Positions 1 through 10,535 of a stretch of DNA of 64,000 nt are shown here, in pieces. The stretch's first letter is position 1. Each line of letters starts with the position of its first letter. The stretch covers positions 1,881,020 through 1,945,019 of the forward strand of contig ML682125.1 in assembly GCA_007922195.1 (NCBI GenBank). The letters run 5' to 3'. The stretch is from Podocnemis expansa. Lineage: Eukaryota > Chordata > Testudines > Podocnemididae. The position numbers were made by a program, and so were the translations under genes. The notes under the pieces were generated by a model that worked only from the letters and a program-made list of their open reading frames with translations, did not search any database and was not told the DNA's origin.

Positions 1-815
1 TCGTCCACCAGAATATCCATCTTTATGGATGGAGCTTTCTTACGCCCCAGCCAATGATATATAGCAAACGCTGGCCTCTATATCACCCACCTGCAGGAGT
101 GTAGATAAAAAAATATTATATACCCAGTAGGGATTCTGAGTACCTGTTCAGTTTCCCCCCACTGAATTCTTTGGTGGCGGAGGCTGCAAACCAGAGACAC
201 AAGTAGAAGTTCACTAGATCCACCCCCCACAAAAAGGAGAATAAGAAAATTGATTTGTTAGGCAGAAAGGTTTACACCTCTTCTTCCCTCCAACTAAGAG
301 GAATGAATTATTCGGCACTATTGGTGAACTTGGACCACAGCAATTATATTAAATTGGCTGACATTATTGAATACATCCCCAGAGATAAGAAGCAACAGTT
401 CCACTCTATCATTAGAGAAGGTCAGCTTATTTCTATAACAGCTCTTCAAGCAGCCCTTGATGTTGCTGACACCACGGCCCACACCGTTGCCATGAGGACC
501 ATGATGAGAAGATCGTCTTGGCTCCATTCCGCAGATCTTCCTAGACAGCTCTAAGTGACTGTAGCGGAATTGCCCTTTGACAAAAAGAAACTATTCTCAG
601 AAAAGACCAATGAAATGCATATCTCCAAAGACTCCCAAGCAACATTCAGAACCTTCGGAATTTATGCGCCGGTAACAAGACACAGGCCATATCTCTATCA
701 ATTCTACAATTCAAGGTATCAATTCCAGCCGCATTCCAGACCACAATACAGGCATCAAGAACAACCACCACATAATAGGCTATGTAGACAGCACCATAGG
801 CAACCCTCAGATCCA
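1..815 (+). pseudogene. DIRS gag C-terminal domain, copy A
   Basis: This is the remnant of the DIRS capsid-like gag C-terminal region. The clearest open stretch, 255-554, contains ALQAALDVADTTAHTVA and ends in a segment like RRSSWLHSADLPRQL. It continues after a stop with LPFDKKKLFSEKTNEM. The same blocks occur in gag of the copies at 8785-9102 and 44443-45354, so the assignment rests on three-way similarity within the window. The DNA from 1 to about 250 aligns at nucleotide level to the same gag domain but its frame is destroyed. Beyond about 640 the sequence shades into the linker before the RT. Confidence 0.8.
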
Positions 816-3260
816 CTCTTCACAGCCCATGGACCACAACTTTGAGAACTCAGTTGAGGGCCAGTACATTAATCACAATACCCTAGAGCAGTTACCATCA
901 TTGCTGTATGGAAATTGGCTCTGTCCTTTTTACCACTTCTGGACAGCTATTACTACAGAAAAAAGGATGCTAGATACCATCAGGATTGGCCACAATATTT
1001 CATTTACATCTGTGGTTCCCAGCCTGGGGTCTATAGACCCTGATCTCTTCCAGGGAGTCTGTGATGCTTCTCCCCACCCCAGGGCCGGAACTGAGCTGTG
1101 TCCTCGATGCTCCTTCCTGCTGCCCCCCACTCACCAGCTGCCAATGTTGGCGGCAGCATGCCTTCCCTCCCCTGCAGGGGCTGCCTGCCCCTGCTTCCCT
1201 GCAGGGGCTGGCGGGGGGTCATGGCTGTGGTCAGTGCCCTTGAGCTGCCTGCGGCCCCATTCCCCTGCTGGTGAGTGGAGTCCCTTGCAGGCAGGGGCCA
1301 TAGCTAAGGCAGCCCCACTCCCAGCAGGAGAATGGAGCGGCAGCAGCTGCAGCATGTGGCTATGGCTTGCTGCCCCTGCCCAGGAGCTGCCTGCAGCCCC
1401 ATTCCCTGCCAGGAGCAGGGGCTGCCACGACCATGGCCTCCTGCCCAGGGAGAAAGACTCCGGTCCCTGGCAGGAAAGCAGTGCAGGCCAGATTTTGACC
1501 CTTCATGGGCCACATTCTGCCCACGGCACACAGGGGGTCACTGAAGCTTTTTTGCCTTCCACGGGGATCCCTGGCCTTAAAAAGGTTGGGAACCCCTGAT
1601 TTACATCAAAGCCCACCTTCCAATACCCTTTGCCACCCCTTTTCAGGGACACAACTCATGAACAGCTTTTCCAGCAGAAGGTTCTACATCTCCTCCATGT
1701 GGGTGCAATTGAAAGGGTTCCTCACCAACATTAGGGGAAAAGTTTTTACTCACCATGCTTCCTAAATCAAAGGAAATCTAGAGGCTGACACCCAGTCCTT
1801 GATCTCAGAAAACTGAGGAAGTTCATAAAAAAAATTTGAGATGGATACCATCTCTATCATAGTCCCTTCCCTAGACCACAGGGCTTGGTTTGTGGCCCTT
1901 GACCTGCAAGATACATATTTCCACATTTCTGTTCACCCTGAACATAGGAAATACCTTAGATTTAGCACACTCAAGATTCACTAACAGTATACTATTTTAC
2001 TCTTTGGTCTCCCTACTGCTTCTTGAGTATTCTCAAAGATTTTCTCTATTGTCACTGCTCAACTACGCAGACAGGGTGTGACCATCATTCCCTATCTTGA
2101 TGACTGTCTGACAAAATCAGTCATGCAGAAACTGGCTTCCCATTTAGTCAAACTCAGTGTCACTTTTTCAGAAATTTGGACTTCTACTACATTTTAAAAA
2201 GTTCATGCTCGAGCCTCCACAAATGATAGAGTTTATAGGGGCATGCCTAATTTCCCAGTTAGGATGTGCCCTTCTCCCTGGTTCAATATGATTGTGAACC
2301 TAGCAAAACGAACACTCACTGCCCTCACAATGATGGTCAAAAACTGCCTACAGTTATTAAGCCACATGGCCTTAACTACGTTCGTGGTCAGAAATGCAAG
2401 ACATCACATGCAAACACTCCAACTCTGGTTTGGCAAGGTTTATAAACCTCAGTGCCACCCACTTCACAGAATAATCTCTATACCTTCAGAAATTCCCTAA
2501 TCTGGAGGACACTGCCAATAAATTGAAAGTCTGGTGTATCCTTCTGCCAACAATTTCCTTCTCTCATTACAGCCACAGGCACATCCCTTACAGGATGGCG
2601 TGTGCATTTAAAATACCGTACTATCCAGGGCACGTGGTCTGCATCACAGACAACTCTCTACATCAGTTTCCTAGAACTTCATTCAGGTCATTAGGCATGC
2701 TTTCATTTATGAGATCTTGTGACCCACCAACATGTGAAGATCAAGACAGATAGCATAACGTGCAAGTTTTATATAAACAGACAAGGGGGAGCGTGATCAA
2801 AATCCCTTTGTACAGAAGTTATGAGGTTATGGAAGTGGTGCCTCAAGAACAATATTCTAATCTCTGCATCATACCTTCCTGGTACACAGAACACAGCCAC
2901 CAACTTCCTCAGCAGATCCTTTGCCCAAGATCAGAAATGAGAAATACACCCAGATCTGCTCCTGGACATTTTTCATCACGGGGACATCCCACTATAGATC
3001 TCTTCGCCATGCTTCTGCTCAAGGGACACACAGTTACTCTGCACCTTCCCTCCATTGCTGCTGGTATCATGTACTTCCTGAAAATTCGCCACGAAGAGGT
3101 GGCAGTCATAATGATAGCACCTGCATGGCCCAGGCAGCATTGGTATACTTACTTGGTGGAAATGTCAGCAAGACCACTGATTATTCTTCCACTCATAGAT
3201 AATCTACTGACACAACACAGGAGCTGCACAGTTTTCAACCAGACCATGGTAGGCTAACGG
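816..3260 (+). pseudogene. DIRS reverse transcriptase / RNase H region, copy A
   Basis: This is the decayed pol region of DIRS copy A. Before the hAT insertion a segment reading FENSVEGQYI matches FENQVEG in the copy at 45485. After it, fragments in shifting frames match the palm. The catalytic box reads IIPYLDD near 2080-2110, so the YxDD residues are still encoded although surrounding frames are broken. Thumb and RNase H fragments follow to about 3250, including WKWCLKNNILIS near 2830 and HGPGSIGILT near 3125, which correspond to WQWCLEHNIHIS and AWPRQTWYTL in copy D. Confidence 0.75.
1010..1598. mobile_element. Non-autonomous hAT-like element inside DIRS copy A
   Basis: The 15-bp terminal inverted repeats are CTGTGGTTCCCAGCC on the left and the reverse complement of CAGGGGTTCCCAACC on the right (12 of 15 match). 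They are flanked by a perfect 8-bp target duplication, atttacat, at 1002-1009 and 1599-1606. An 8-bp duplication is typical of hAT transposases. The 589-bp interior is GC-rich and shows no transposase; its ORFs are low-complexity. Removing it joins two adjacent parts of the DIRS pol region, so it inserted after the DIRS. Confidence 0.85.
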
Positions 3261-3299
3261 CTGACAGCTTGATACCTCGTTGGTTCCAAAACAAGGACC

Positions 3300-3925
3300 T
3301 TCAGTGCTCTGAGGCAGTACAACACATACTTCTGAATAGTCACAATCCATCTACCTGCAAAACTTATCCACAAAAGTGAACCAGATTCCATCACAGGTGT
3401 TGACAAAACAATGGTCACCCGTTGTCCGCCTCAGTGCTAATGATCCTTGTTTACCTTCTTCATTTAAAAGAATCAAGCCTATCAATTAGTGACATGAAAG
3501 TACCCCTGACATCACAGCCTTCCACACTCATCCACAAGGAATCTCCCCCTTTTCTCATTTGCTGGTTAAAAGATTCCTCATGGGAATGCAGAATCTCTAT
3601 CCCCAGATCCACCTTTTGACCCCCATGTGGGACCTGAACTTAGTACTCAAAACCATTACTAAACCACCATTCAGACCTTTGGCATTGTGCTCATTTACTC
3701 ATCTGTCAATAATGGTGACCTTTCTGTTGGTATTACCTTTGCTCAACACATTAGCGACTTGGCAGCACTTATGGTGACACCACCATATACGATTTTAAAC
3801 TTCACCTTAAGTTTCTTCCAAAAATCTCATCCACTTTTCGCATTAATCAGACCATACACCTACCTTTTTTCATGCAGAAACTACACTCCAATCCACAGAA
3901 TGCAGTACTCCATACCCTTGACCTC
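3300..3925 (+). pseudogene. DIRS tyrosine recombinase remnant, copy A
   Basis: This is the remnant of the DIRS tyrosine recombinase, the enzyme that would integrate the circular cDNA. Recognisable pieces are VKRFLMGMQNLYPQ and PMWDLNLVLKTITKPPFRPL at about 3560-3680 and HFRINQTIHLP near 3835. They match VIKHFLVGVQNTY, PWDLSLVLRVLTRPPFEP and HINQTIHLPVF in the copy at 47760-48110. The codon aligned to catalytic Arg I (3747-3749) is CAC, histidine. The C-terminal half with the HxxR and Tyr boxes was not found; the homology fades near 3925. Confidence 0.75.
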
Positions 3926-3984
3926 TGGTGGGCATTGGCCTTCTGGGCTCCTTCTACCAAGTGTTGCCCAACATTGTTCCGGCA

Positions 3985-4242
3985 ACAATATCCTTGACAT
4001 ATGGAGCTGTGCCAGTGGTCAGGTCATTGACACGAGTGGCTCTGCACAGACCTGACCTTTACAACACCTCTGCGGACTGTTTTCAGACTACCATGTTAGC
4101 TATCAAAGACTGTCCTGTGGAACACCTGTCGGAGGTGGGGATTTGTAGGCACAAACCTGTTTGTCCCAAACCAGGACAACAAGTGTCAGCTGTTTTGTTC
4201 TGGGCAACTCCAGTCCAGGCTTCCTGACTGATGCCTTTGTAC
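3985..4242 (+). pseudogene. DIRS RNase H-to-linker fragment, misplaced
   Basis: This short piece lies downstream of a recombinase remnant, although in an intact DIRS it would lie upstream. Reading across one frame gives RRWGF, then NLFVPNQDNKCQLFCSG at about 4125-4205. This matches WGYPQIDLFASEQNNKCREFCS in the copy at 54363-54430. It is therefore probably part of a second DIRS insertion or a rearranged piece, closer to the copy E subfamily. Confidence 0.6.
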
Positions 4243-4717
4243 AGCTGGAAGAGTTCCTCCAAAAGGACCAGGCCACATAAATAGTACTGAAGAGTTTGAT
4301 TCAAGATAGCGATAAAGAAGGCTGACTGGATTCATCTTCAAACTGGTGATGTTACAGTGGTCAAATATATATGCTTCATTATCAATTACATGATCCATTT
4401 AGAATTCTTTACCTGGTTACTCACAAGTACAGACATTGTTCCACCTGGAGGGAACAGAGGTGATAATGGCTGATACAGAATGTTAATTACATTAAAGACC
4501 CTATGACTACAATTAGGGTTGGGAATGTCGTGGAGAGGGGAGTCCTTACAGGTAAGTGGGGTGTGTGCTGGAAAGTCTGGGGAATGTATCATTCCTGTCA
4601 AAGTCAGAGTTTCTCAGTAGGCAGCTGACCACTGCCTTATTGATTATTTACAGTACCATTGTCCTGGGTGGGTCTGGTTGCTTGTCTGTTACTTATGTGA
4701 GTTTCATGCCCCAACTT

Positions 4718-5763
4718 AGAATCATAGAATCATAAGGTTTGGAAGGGACCTTATGAGGTCATCTAGTCCAACCCCCTGCCAAAAAAAGCAGGACCACTCC
4801 CACTAAATTACTTCAGCTAGAGTTTTATCCAGCTGGGCCTTAAACATCTCCAAAGACGGAGATTCCACCACCTCCCTAGGTAGCCCATTCCAATGCTTTA
4901 CCACCTGCCTAGGAAGACAGTTTTTTCTAATATCCAGCCTCGACCTCCCCAGCTGCAACTTGAAACCATTGCTCCTTGTTCTATCCTCTGTTACTACTGA
5001 GAACAGCTGAGCTCCATCCTCCTTGGAGCATACTTTCAGGTAGTTGAAGGTTGCTATCAAATCTCCCCTAAGTCTTCTCTTCTGCAGGCTAAATAAGCCT
5101 AGTTCCTTCAGTCTTTCTTCATAGGTCTTGAGCTCCAGCCCCTTGATCATTTTTGTTGCCCTCCACTGGACTCTTTCTAATTTGTCCACATCCTTCTTGT
5201 AGTGAGGAGCCCAAAACTGGACACAGCATTCCAGATGCAGCCTCACCAGTGCCGAATACAGGGGAATGATCACATCCCTCGATCTGCTGGCAACGCTTCT
5301 TCTGATGCAGCCCAGTATGCCATTGGCCTTTTTGGCAGCAAGAGCACATTGCTGACTCATATCCAGCTTCCCATCCACCAGGACCCCCAGCTCCCTTTCT
5401 ACGGTGCTGCTACTTAGCTGATCGCTCCCCAGCCTGTAGCAGTGCATGGAGTTTTTCCATCCCAAGTGCAGGACTTTGCATTTGTCCTTGTTGAACCTCA
5501 TGAGATTTCTATTGGCCCACTCCTCCAATTTGTCAAGGTCTTCCTGAATCTTCTCCCTGCCCTCCAGCGTGTCTACCATTCCCCCAAGCTTGGTATCATC
5601 CGCAAACTTACTGAGTGTGCAATAAATCCCATCATCCAGATCATTAATGAAAATACTGAACAGAACTGGCCCCAGGACCAACCCCTGGGGCACACCACTT
5701 GTTACTGGTTGCCAGCTAGACACAGAGCCATTGATTCCTACACACTGAAATCGTTGATGGTTT
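4718..5763 (-). mobile_element. CR1 LINE, 5'-truncated, 3' end at 4718
   Basis: This is a minus-strand CR1 non-LTR retrotransposon. The 3' end lies at the left with the typical short repeated tail (agaatcatagaatcataag). It runs through the RT palm and C-terminal domain and is truncated in the palm near 5760. It is inserted in repeat R1: copy 2 of that repeat has the uninterrupted sequence cccaacttgctggctgg near 15640. 5' truncation is the usual product of target-primed reverse transcription. Confidence 0.9.
4803..5723 (-). CDS. CR1 ORF2 C-terminal fragment (reverse transcriptase), open frame
   Basis: This is a 307-codon open frame encoding the second half of CR1 ORF2. It starts within the RT palm with [14 protein letters not shown], continues through INDLDDG and the catalytic box FADDTKLGG with both aspartates present, and ends in the conserved CR1 C-terminal region ([15 protein letters not shown]). 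An in-frame ATG exists at 5723, but there is no reason to think it is a real start. The endonuclease and N-terminal RT parts are missing, so the element could not move. The lack of stops over this length implies a fairly young insertion compared with other CR1 copies here. Confidence 0.8.
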   Translation of the reverse strand: MSSWQPVTSGVPQGLVLGPVLFSIFINDLDDGIYCTLSKFADDTKLGGMVDTLEGREKIQEDLDKLEEWANRNLMRFNKDKCKVLHLGWKNSMHCYRLGSDQLSSSTVERELGVLVDGKLDMSQQCALAAKKANGILGCIRRSVASRSRDVIIPLYSALVRLHLECCVQFWAPHYKKDVDKLERVQWRATKMIKGLELKTYEERLKELGLFSLQKRRLRGDLIATFNYLKVCSKEDGAQLFSVVTEDRTRSNGFKLQLGRSRLDIRKNCLPRQVVKHWNGLPREVVESPSLEMFKAQLDKTLAEVI

Positions 5764-5846
5764 CTGGCTGGAACGGTACCTAAGATATAACAGAGGAAAC
5801 CTGACAGAAAGAAATACCTAAAAAGACATAAAATTATTAAAACCTA

Positions 5847-7040
5847 GCAATCCTCTCCTTTTTGACAAATCAAACTTATAAGTGAGATACAGTCAACACC
5901 TAAATACTTTGGTATACATGATCTGCCTTAGGATCAAGTGGGGGAGGAGGCAAGGGGGAAGGAAGGAGGTAGGGAATACAGCCAAAGGCAGACAAAGTAG
6001 TAAGATTTTTAAGTATGTGCTTAAAATAACCACAGAGTAAGAGAAGGTAGTAGCACAAACACAGAAACAGCTGCAGCTGTTATCTGTAAAATAGTCCACC
6101 AAGAAATAAAATTGTAAGATATCTTGAAAGTAGGATCATCCAGGTGACTTATGGTTTAACTGGAAAGCAGAACCTGGACATAGCGTTTACTTGTGTTGTC
6201 ACAAACGGTGGCAGATGCTGAAGCAGCAGCAAGGATCACTTTGAATAGCAGCTCCTTGGCTAACAGGATTGGTGTGATGCCCAGATATGACTTGTCGTAC
6301 CACTAGAGGGCCTTTGTCATTCCAGTGAACACACAACCAGGTAAATGAAAACTGCCCAATGTAAATGAGTCCATGATCTGCAGGCACATAGAAGAGTTTT
6401 CTGGCCATTTCAACAATCTGTAGGTGTAATAAGAGGCTGTTGTAACAAAGCACCATTGAGGACAAAGACCTAAACAGCAGTCTCAACATCCGTCAGAGGA
6501 AGAACATTAACAATAGGGAAAGAAGAGTAAAGCAAGAACACACAATATAATCTGTTGTTCCTCTACAGCAGTCCGATGCTGTCATTAGCACAGTGCCTTG
6601 ACAAGATGGTACCAGGTATCTAGATGATCCTATCCTGTGCACAGTATTGTTAGTTACGTAGCCAACAGATCTGAAATGGAAGGAATGACAAAGCAAGAAT
6701 GACAGAAGGAAATACGAAAAGGAAATTGAAAGAGGAGGATGAGTCAAGAGGAAGAAGAGAAGCTACTGTTAGCTGGATGGAAACATTTTAAAGGTGAGCA
6801 AGGCTATGAAAGGAGAGGCTGTGAGAAGGGGGAAACCCTAGACATGTATCTAACATAAGTATTTTTACAACGTTAAATAAATCACAAGCTAATATGTCAC
6901 AAGCATGGCCCTTGGACTGAGACTTGGCTATACTGAGTATAGCATCTGAAGCTTTTTCCATGATGGTGTGGAAATCTTCTACGGCATTATCAATTGCAGT
7001 AAGGTTATGTTAGTATGTATGCTTGGTTTGACTTTTTACC
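5847..7040. other. Unassigned region, no gene recognised
   Basis: AT-rich DNA without recognisable exons. Two adjacent minus-strand open stretches (6199-6489 and 6493-6747) encode hydrophobic or cysteine-rich peptides I could not identify. They have no neighbouring splice or start context that would make them genes. They could be part of an old unrecognised repeat. Confidence 0.5.
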
Positions 7041-7074
7041 CAAGTGTTATATGATCTTTCAGTGTCCAGGTTAA

Positions 7075-7482
7075 ATGTATTTGGTGCCTAAAGCCTCAGG
7101 CTTCAAGTGCTGTGCTGCTTGTAGTGAACCAATGCCTGTCTCAGATGGCCATGATAACTGCATTAAATGCCTGGGTGAGGGACGCTTGTTTCAGAGTTGC
7201 CCTCACTGTGCCAGCTTGAAATCAAGAGCCAAAAAGGACAGGAGCATGAAATTGAAACTCCTGTTAATAGAAGGAGCACTTCAACTGGTTTCAGATCCTG
7301 GCAAGTCTCCTCAAAAGACTAAGTCACTGAAGAGAAGTTCTTCTTCATCTTCCCTTGTGACTGCAAAGAAATCTAAGTCTAGTCACAGACACAGGGGTAC
7401 AAGAGAGGCTACAGGTTCCTTCAATACCCTAATTCAAAAAAGGGAGCTCACCCCAAAAGCTCAAGACTGGAGCAGGGGTTAA
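7075..7482 (+). pseudogene. DIRS gag N-terminal zinc-finger-like domain, copy B
   Basis: This open stretch of 135 codons contains a cysteine/histidine-rich N-terminal domain: CCAACSEP, then DGHDNCIKCLGEG, then CPHCASLKSRAKKDRS. The spacing of Cys and His residues matches the gag of copy D at 43346. A zinc-binding, nucleic-acid role is an inference from the cysteine spacing. The frame closes at 7482, and homology to gag resumes in the +1 frame from about 7529. The original start is uncertain; by analogy with D it lies close to 7075. Confidence 0.75.
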
Positions 7483-7499
7483 CTGCCACAGTGCCCAAC

Positions 7500-8140
7500 C
7501 TCTATCAGCACCAGCTGTCACATCCATAGTGGCAGCACCGCAAACAGCCATAACAGCTGCACCAAAAATGCTGGCGGGACTTCCCCCAGCTCTGCTCTTT
7601 GCCCCAAACATCACTGTCCCGGCCCCAAATGTCTCTTTTCCAGTACCAGTGTTACCAGAACTGCTGCTTCTGGTTCTGAGCACAGCGGTGACATCTCTGG
7701 CAACCTCTTTACAAGCTCCCACACTGCCGACACCATCATTCCCAGTGCAGCTACAGCCACTGGGGCCCTTACCTCTTCCCCAACTCTCAACACTGCAGCT
7801 TTTGCAAGTCCTTTCCTCCGCACCTATGGATACAGTGCCGCAAGACCACAGCACAGCATTCCAGGGATCGCAAAACCTGCAGTCCCCTCCTAAGAAGCGT
7901 AAAAGGAAGACTAAGCACTGCTACAGGGAGGAAGTTCTTTCATACTCTTCCTCACCTATATCTCCTTTCTACAGGGTACAGTCCTTCCCAGAAAACTGCA
8001 GCTCACCTTCCTTGTCTGATTCAGAGGGAGATTCTTGCTCTGACATTGACCCTCCTATTAATACAAATGAGGAGCCCTTGAAGGAATCTACCCAGGCTTC
8101 ACAGCAAAACCCTGTTTGGCCATGGACAAATACCCCCTGA
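7500..8140 (+). pseudogene. DIRS gag middle, proline/valine-rich linker, copy B
   Basis: This low-complexity Pro/Ala/Val-rich stretch ends in a basic patch, PPKKRKRKTKHCYREE, then a Ser/acidic tail. Copy D has the same arrangement with PPRKRSRKTKHCLRQD near 44130. The basic patch resembles a nuclear localisation signal (inference). It sits in the +1 frame relative to the preceding zinc-finger segment, and copy D shows the same frame relationship. Confidence 0.7.
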
Positions 8141-8188
8141 TATCCTACCACCCCATACAGGATACCATGGCGAAACTGGGGAAACTGG

Positions 8189-9102
8189 ATGAATTATGGA
8201 CTTCCACAGGCTGCAGTACTACCAGCACAGATGCAAGTCCCTCAACAGTCCACAGCTAATGTGATCCCAGGTCAAAAGCCACAACTGAACTCACATAATA
8301 TTACCCCAGCCTCAGACATTACCACCAAGGATGATCCACAACCAAGTACTGATGATAATAAGCAATTCCAAGAGTTGCTGGAACCATGGACATGCCCATG
8401 CAAAGTGATTCTACATCTCAACATAAGCTTTACAGGATTTTACAGTCCAATACCTTGTCAAAGGTTTCATTGCCTATGGACGAGGGCATTATGGAGCTGG
8501 CCAAAAACCTCTGGCAAAACCTGGCCTTGGCAACACTTAGAATAAGAAAGCAGATAAGAAGTACTTCCTTACACCAGAAGACAATGAGTTTCTCATCACC
8601 CACCCTCAGGTGAATTCCCTAGTCATCGAGGCAGCCAATCAATGGGAAAAACAAACCTATAACAGATCAACTCCGGCAGATAAAGAGGACAAGAAAATGG
8701 ATCTCCTGGACAGAAAGGTCTATACACCGGTCACATTGCAGTGAAGGGTAGCCAGTTACGCTGCACTCTTATCCAATTACGACCATGACAACTATTCCAA
8801 AATTGCAGACTTTATTAACTTTATTCTTGAGGACAAAAAAAGAACAATTCAAGTCCATCATACAGGAGGGCCTGTTAATATTGAGAACAGCTCTGCAGGC
8901 TGCATTAGACATCACAGACACAGTGGCCCATACTATGGCAACAGTGGTGGTAATGCGCTGGTCTTCATGGCTCCAGTCAGCGGCACTACCAAAACAGCTG
9001 CAATCCATCATAGAGGACCTCCCTTTTGATAAGAAGAAGCTGTTCAGGGAGAAAACAAATGAAATCATGCATTCATTAAAAGATTCGAGAGCAACCCTTT
9101 GA
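8189..9102 (+). pseudogene. DIRS gag C-terminal domain, copy B
   Basis: Broken gag C-terminal domain. Pieces in different frames align with copy D: LYRILQSNTLSKVSLPMDEGIME near 8400-8480, then the open stretch 8785-9102 with ALQAALDITDTVAHTMA and LPFDKKKLFREKTNEIMHS. It ends with KDSRATL and a stop exactly like copy D at 45354. At least one frameshift and one stop lie between 8545 and 8785. Confidence 0.75.
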
Positions 9103-9730
9103 ACTTTAGGCATCTCTGCTCCTACACCTAGGGAGAGAAATAAGAGATATCTATATAATTGATTGGGGAAGTAGGAGTGTATTGATTGGGGAAGTAAGAG
9201 TGATTGGCAACCTGGGCAGCAGTGACCATGAGATGGTGGTAGAGTTCAGAATCCTGATCAAAGGAAGAAAGCAAAGAAGCAAAACGCAAACCCTGGACTT
9301 CAGAAAAGCAGATTTTGTCACCCTCAGGGAACTGATGAGCAGGATTCTCTGGGAGACTGATCTGAAGGATAAAAGGCATCCAAGAGAGCTGGCTATATTT
9401 TAAAGAAACCCTATTAAGAGCATAGGAAAATACCATACCGATGTACAGAAAGAACAGCAAGTGTGAAAGGCACCCAGCACAGAACTCTCCAGTGAGCTGA
9501 AACATAAAAAGGAAGCTTACCAGAAGTAGAAGCTTGGACAGATGACTAGGGAGGCATATAAAGATGTTGCTTAGGACTGCAGGGATAAAATCAGAAAGGT
9601 CAAAGGGCAATTGGAGTTGAAACTAAAAAGAGATGTGAAGGATAAGAGGAAGGAGTTCTACAAGTATGTCAATAACAAGAACAGGATCAGGGATGGTGCA
9701 TGTCCCTTACTGAATGGGGCAGGTATCCTT

Positions 9731-10535
9731 GGCTGTGTTCACACGCACAGGGTTATTTCGAAACAAGTTGTGTCGAAACAACTTGTTTCGAAACAACACC
9801 TTATTTCGAAATATCTTATTTCGACTTAACAAAATGTTAATTCGAAATAAGAAAAAAAGCGGGAAACGAAATAGCAAGTTCACTGTGTGAACATGCTATT
9901 TCGTTACCCCTGGGGGTGAGCCGCTGCTGGCTCACCCTGCAGCCCCAGAAAGGGGGCTGCAGGCACCAGCAGCGGGTGAGCCGCTGCGGGGTGGCTCAGC
10001 CCCCCCACCAGAGCTGCCCCCAGACCCCGCCAGCGAGNNNNNNNNNNNNNNNNNNNNNNNNNNNNNNNNNNNNNNNNNNNNNNNNNNNNNNNNNNNNNNN
10101 NNNNNNNNNNNNNNNNNNNNNNNNNNNNNNNNNNNNNNNNNNNNNNNNNNNNNNNNNNNNNNNNNNNNNNNNNNNNNNNNNNNNNNNNNNNNNNNNNNNN
10201 NNNNNNNNNNNNNNNNNNNNNNNNNNNNNNNNNNNNNNNNNNNNNNNNNNNNNNNNNNNNNNNNNNNNNNNNNNNNNNNNNNNNNNNNNNNNNNNNNNNN
10301 NNNNNNNNNNNNNNNNNNNNNNNNNNNNNNNNNNNNNNNNNNNNNNNNNNNNNNNNNNNNNNNNNNNNNNNNNNNNNNNNNNNNNNNNNNNNNNNNNNNN
10401 NNNNNNNNNNNNNNNNNNNNNNNNNNNNNNNNNNNNNCCCTTGTTTCGAAACAACTGTGTGTCGTGTGAACATGGTTTTTTTTGTTTCGAAACAATGAGG
10501 TTGTTTCGAAACAAAAGTGCCGTGTGAACACAGCC
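9731..10535. mobile_element. MITE with TIR GGCTGTGTTCACACG, containing an assembly gap
   Basis: Terminal inverted repeats GGCTGTGTTCACACGCAC (left) and the reverse complement of GGCTGTGTTCACACGGCAC (right, ending 10535) are almost identical. A 3-bp CTT lies on both sides (9728-9730, 10536-10538) and is a likely target duplication. Inside are repeated TTTCGAAACAA palindromes near both ends and a GC-rich centre with 400 undetermined bases. A 3-bp duplication suggests a PIF/Harbinger-like class, but no transposase is visible. Confidence 0.75.
10038..10437. other. Assembly gap (400 N)
   Basis: A run of N in the GC-rich centre of the MITE. Open frames that appear to cross it are artefacts. Confidence 1.

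Larger units (their letters stand above)
1..3925 (+). mobile_element. DIRS-like retrotransposon copy A, 5' truncated by window edge, decayed
   Basis: This is a degraded tyrosine-recombinase (DIRS-order) retrotransposon. In order it shows the C-terminal part of gag, a reverse transcriptase/RNase H region and a tyrosine recombinase. Each block aligns by eye to the better preserved copy at 42951-48952. The left terminal repeat and gag N-terminus lie outside the window. Reading frames are broken by many stops and indels, and a hAT element sits at 1010-1598. No right terminal repeat or internal complementary region was recognised after the recombinase. It is certainly non-functional. Confidence 0.85.
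4243..5846. repeat. Unclassified interspersed repeat R1, copy 1, split by CR1
   Basis: The segments 4243-4717 and about 5764-5846 are closely similar to 13437-13787 plus 15522-15730. Shared landmarks are ccaggccacata, cagtggtcaaatatatatgc, ggcagctgaccactgcc and attaaaaccta. In this copy a CR1 interrupts the repeat, and in the other copy a solo LTR interrupts it at a different point, so each copy provides the empty site of the other's insertion. No coding capacity or element class was recognised. Confidence 0.7.
7041..9160 (+). mobile_element. DIRS-like retrotransposon copy B, gag portion only
   Basis: This truncated DIRS copy is of the same subfamily as copy D. Its start at 7075 (region KASGFKCCAACSEPMPVSDGHD) corresponds to the gag start of D. 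It runs to the end of gag and a few codons into the linker (PTPRERNKRYLYN, to about 9160), where a CR1 begins. No terminal repeat, RT or recombinase follows. It is non-autonomous and decayed. Confidence 0.85.

Noticed and set aside
829..1599. A 256-codon open frame that looks like a gene
   Set aside because: It fuses a DIRS linker to the interior of a hAT element, so it is an accident of the insertion.
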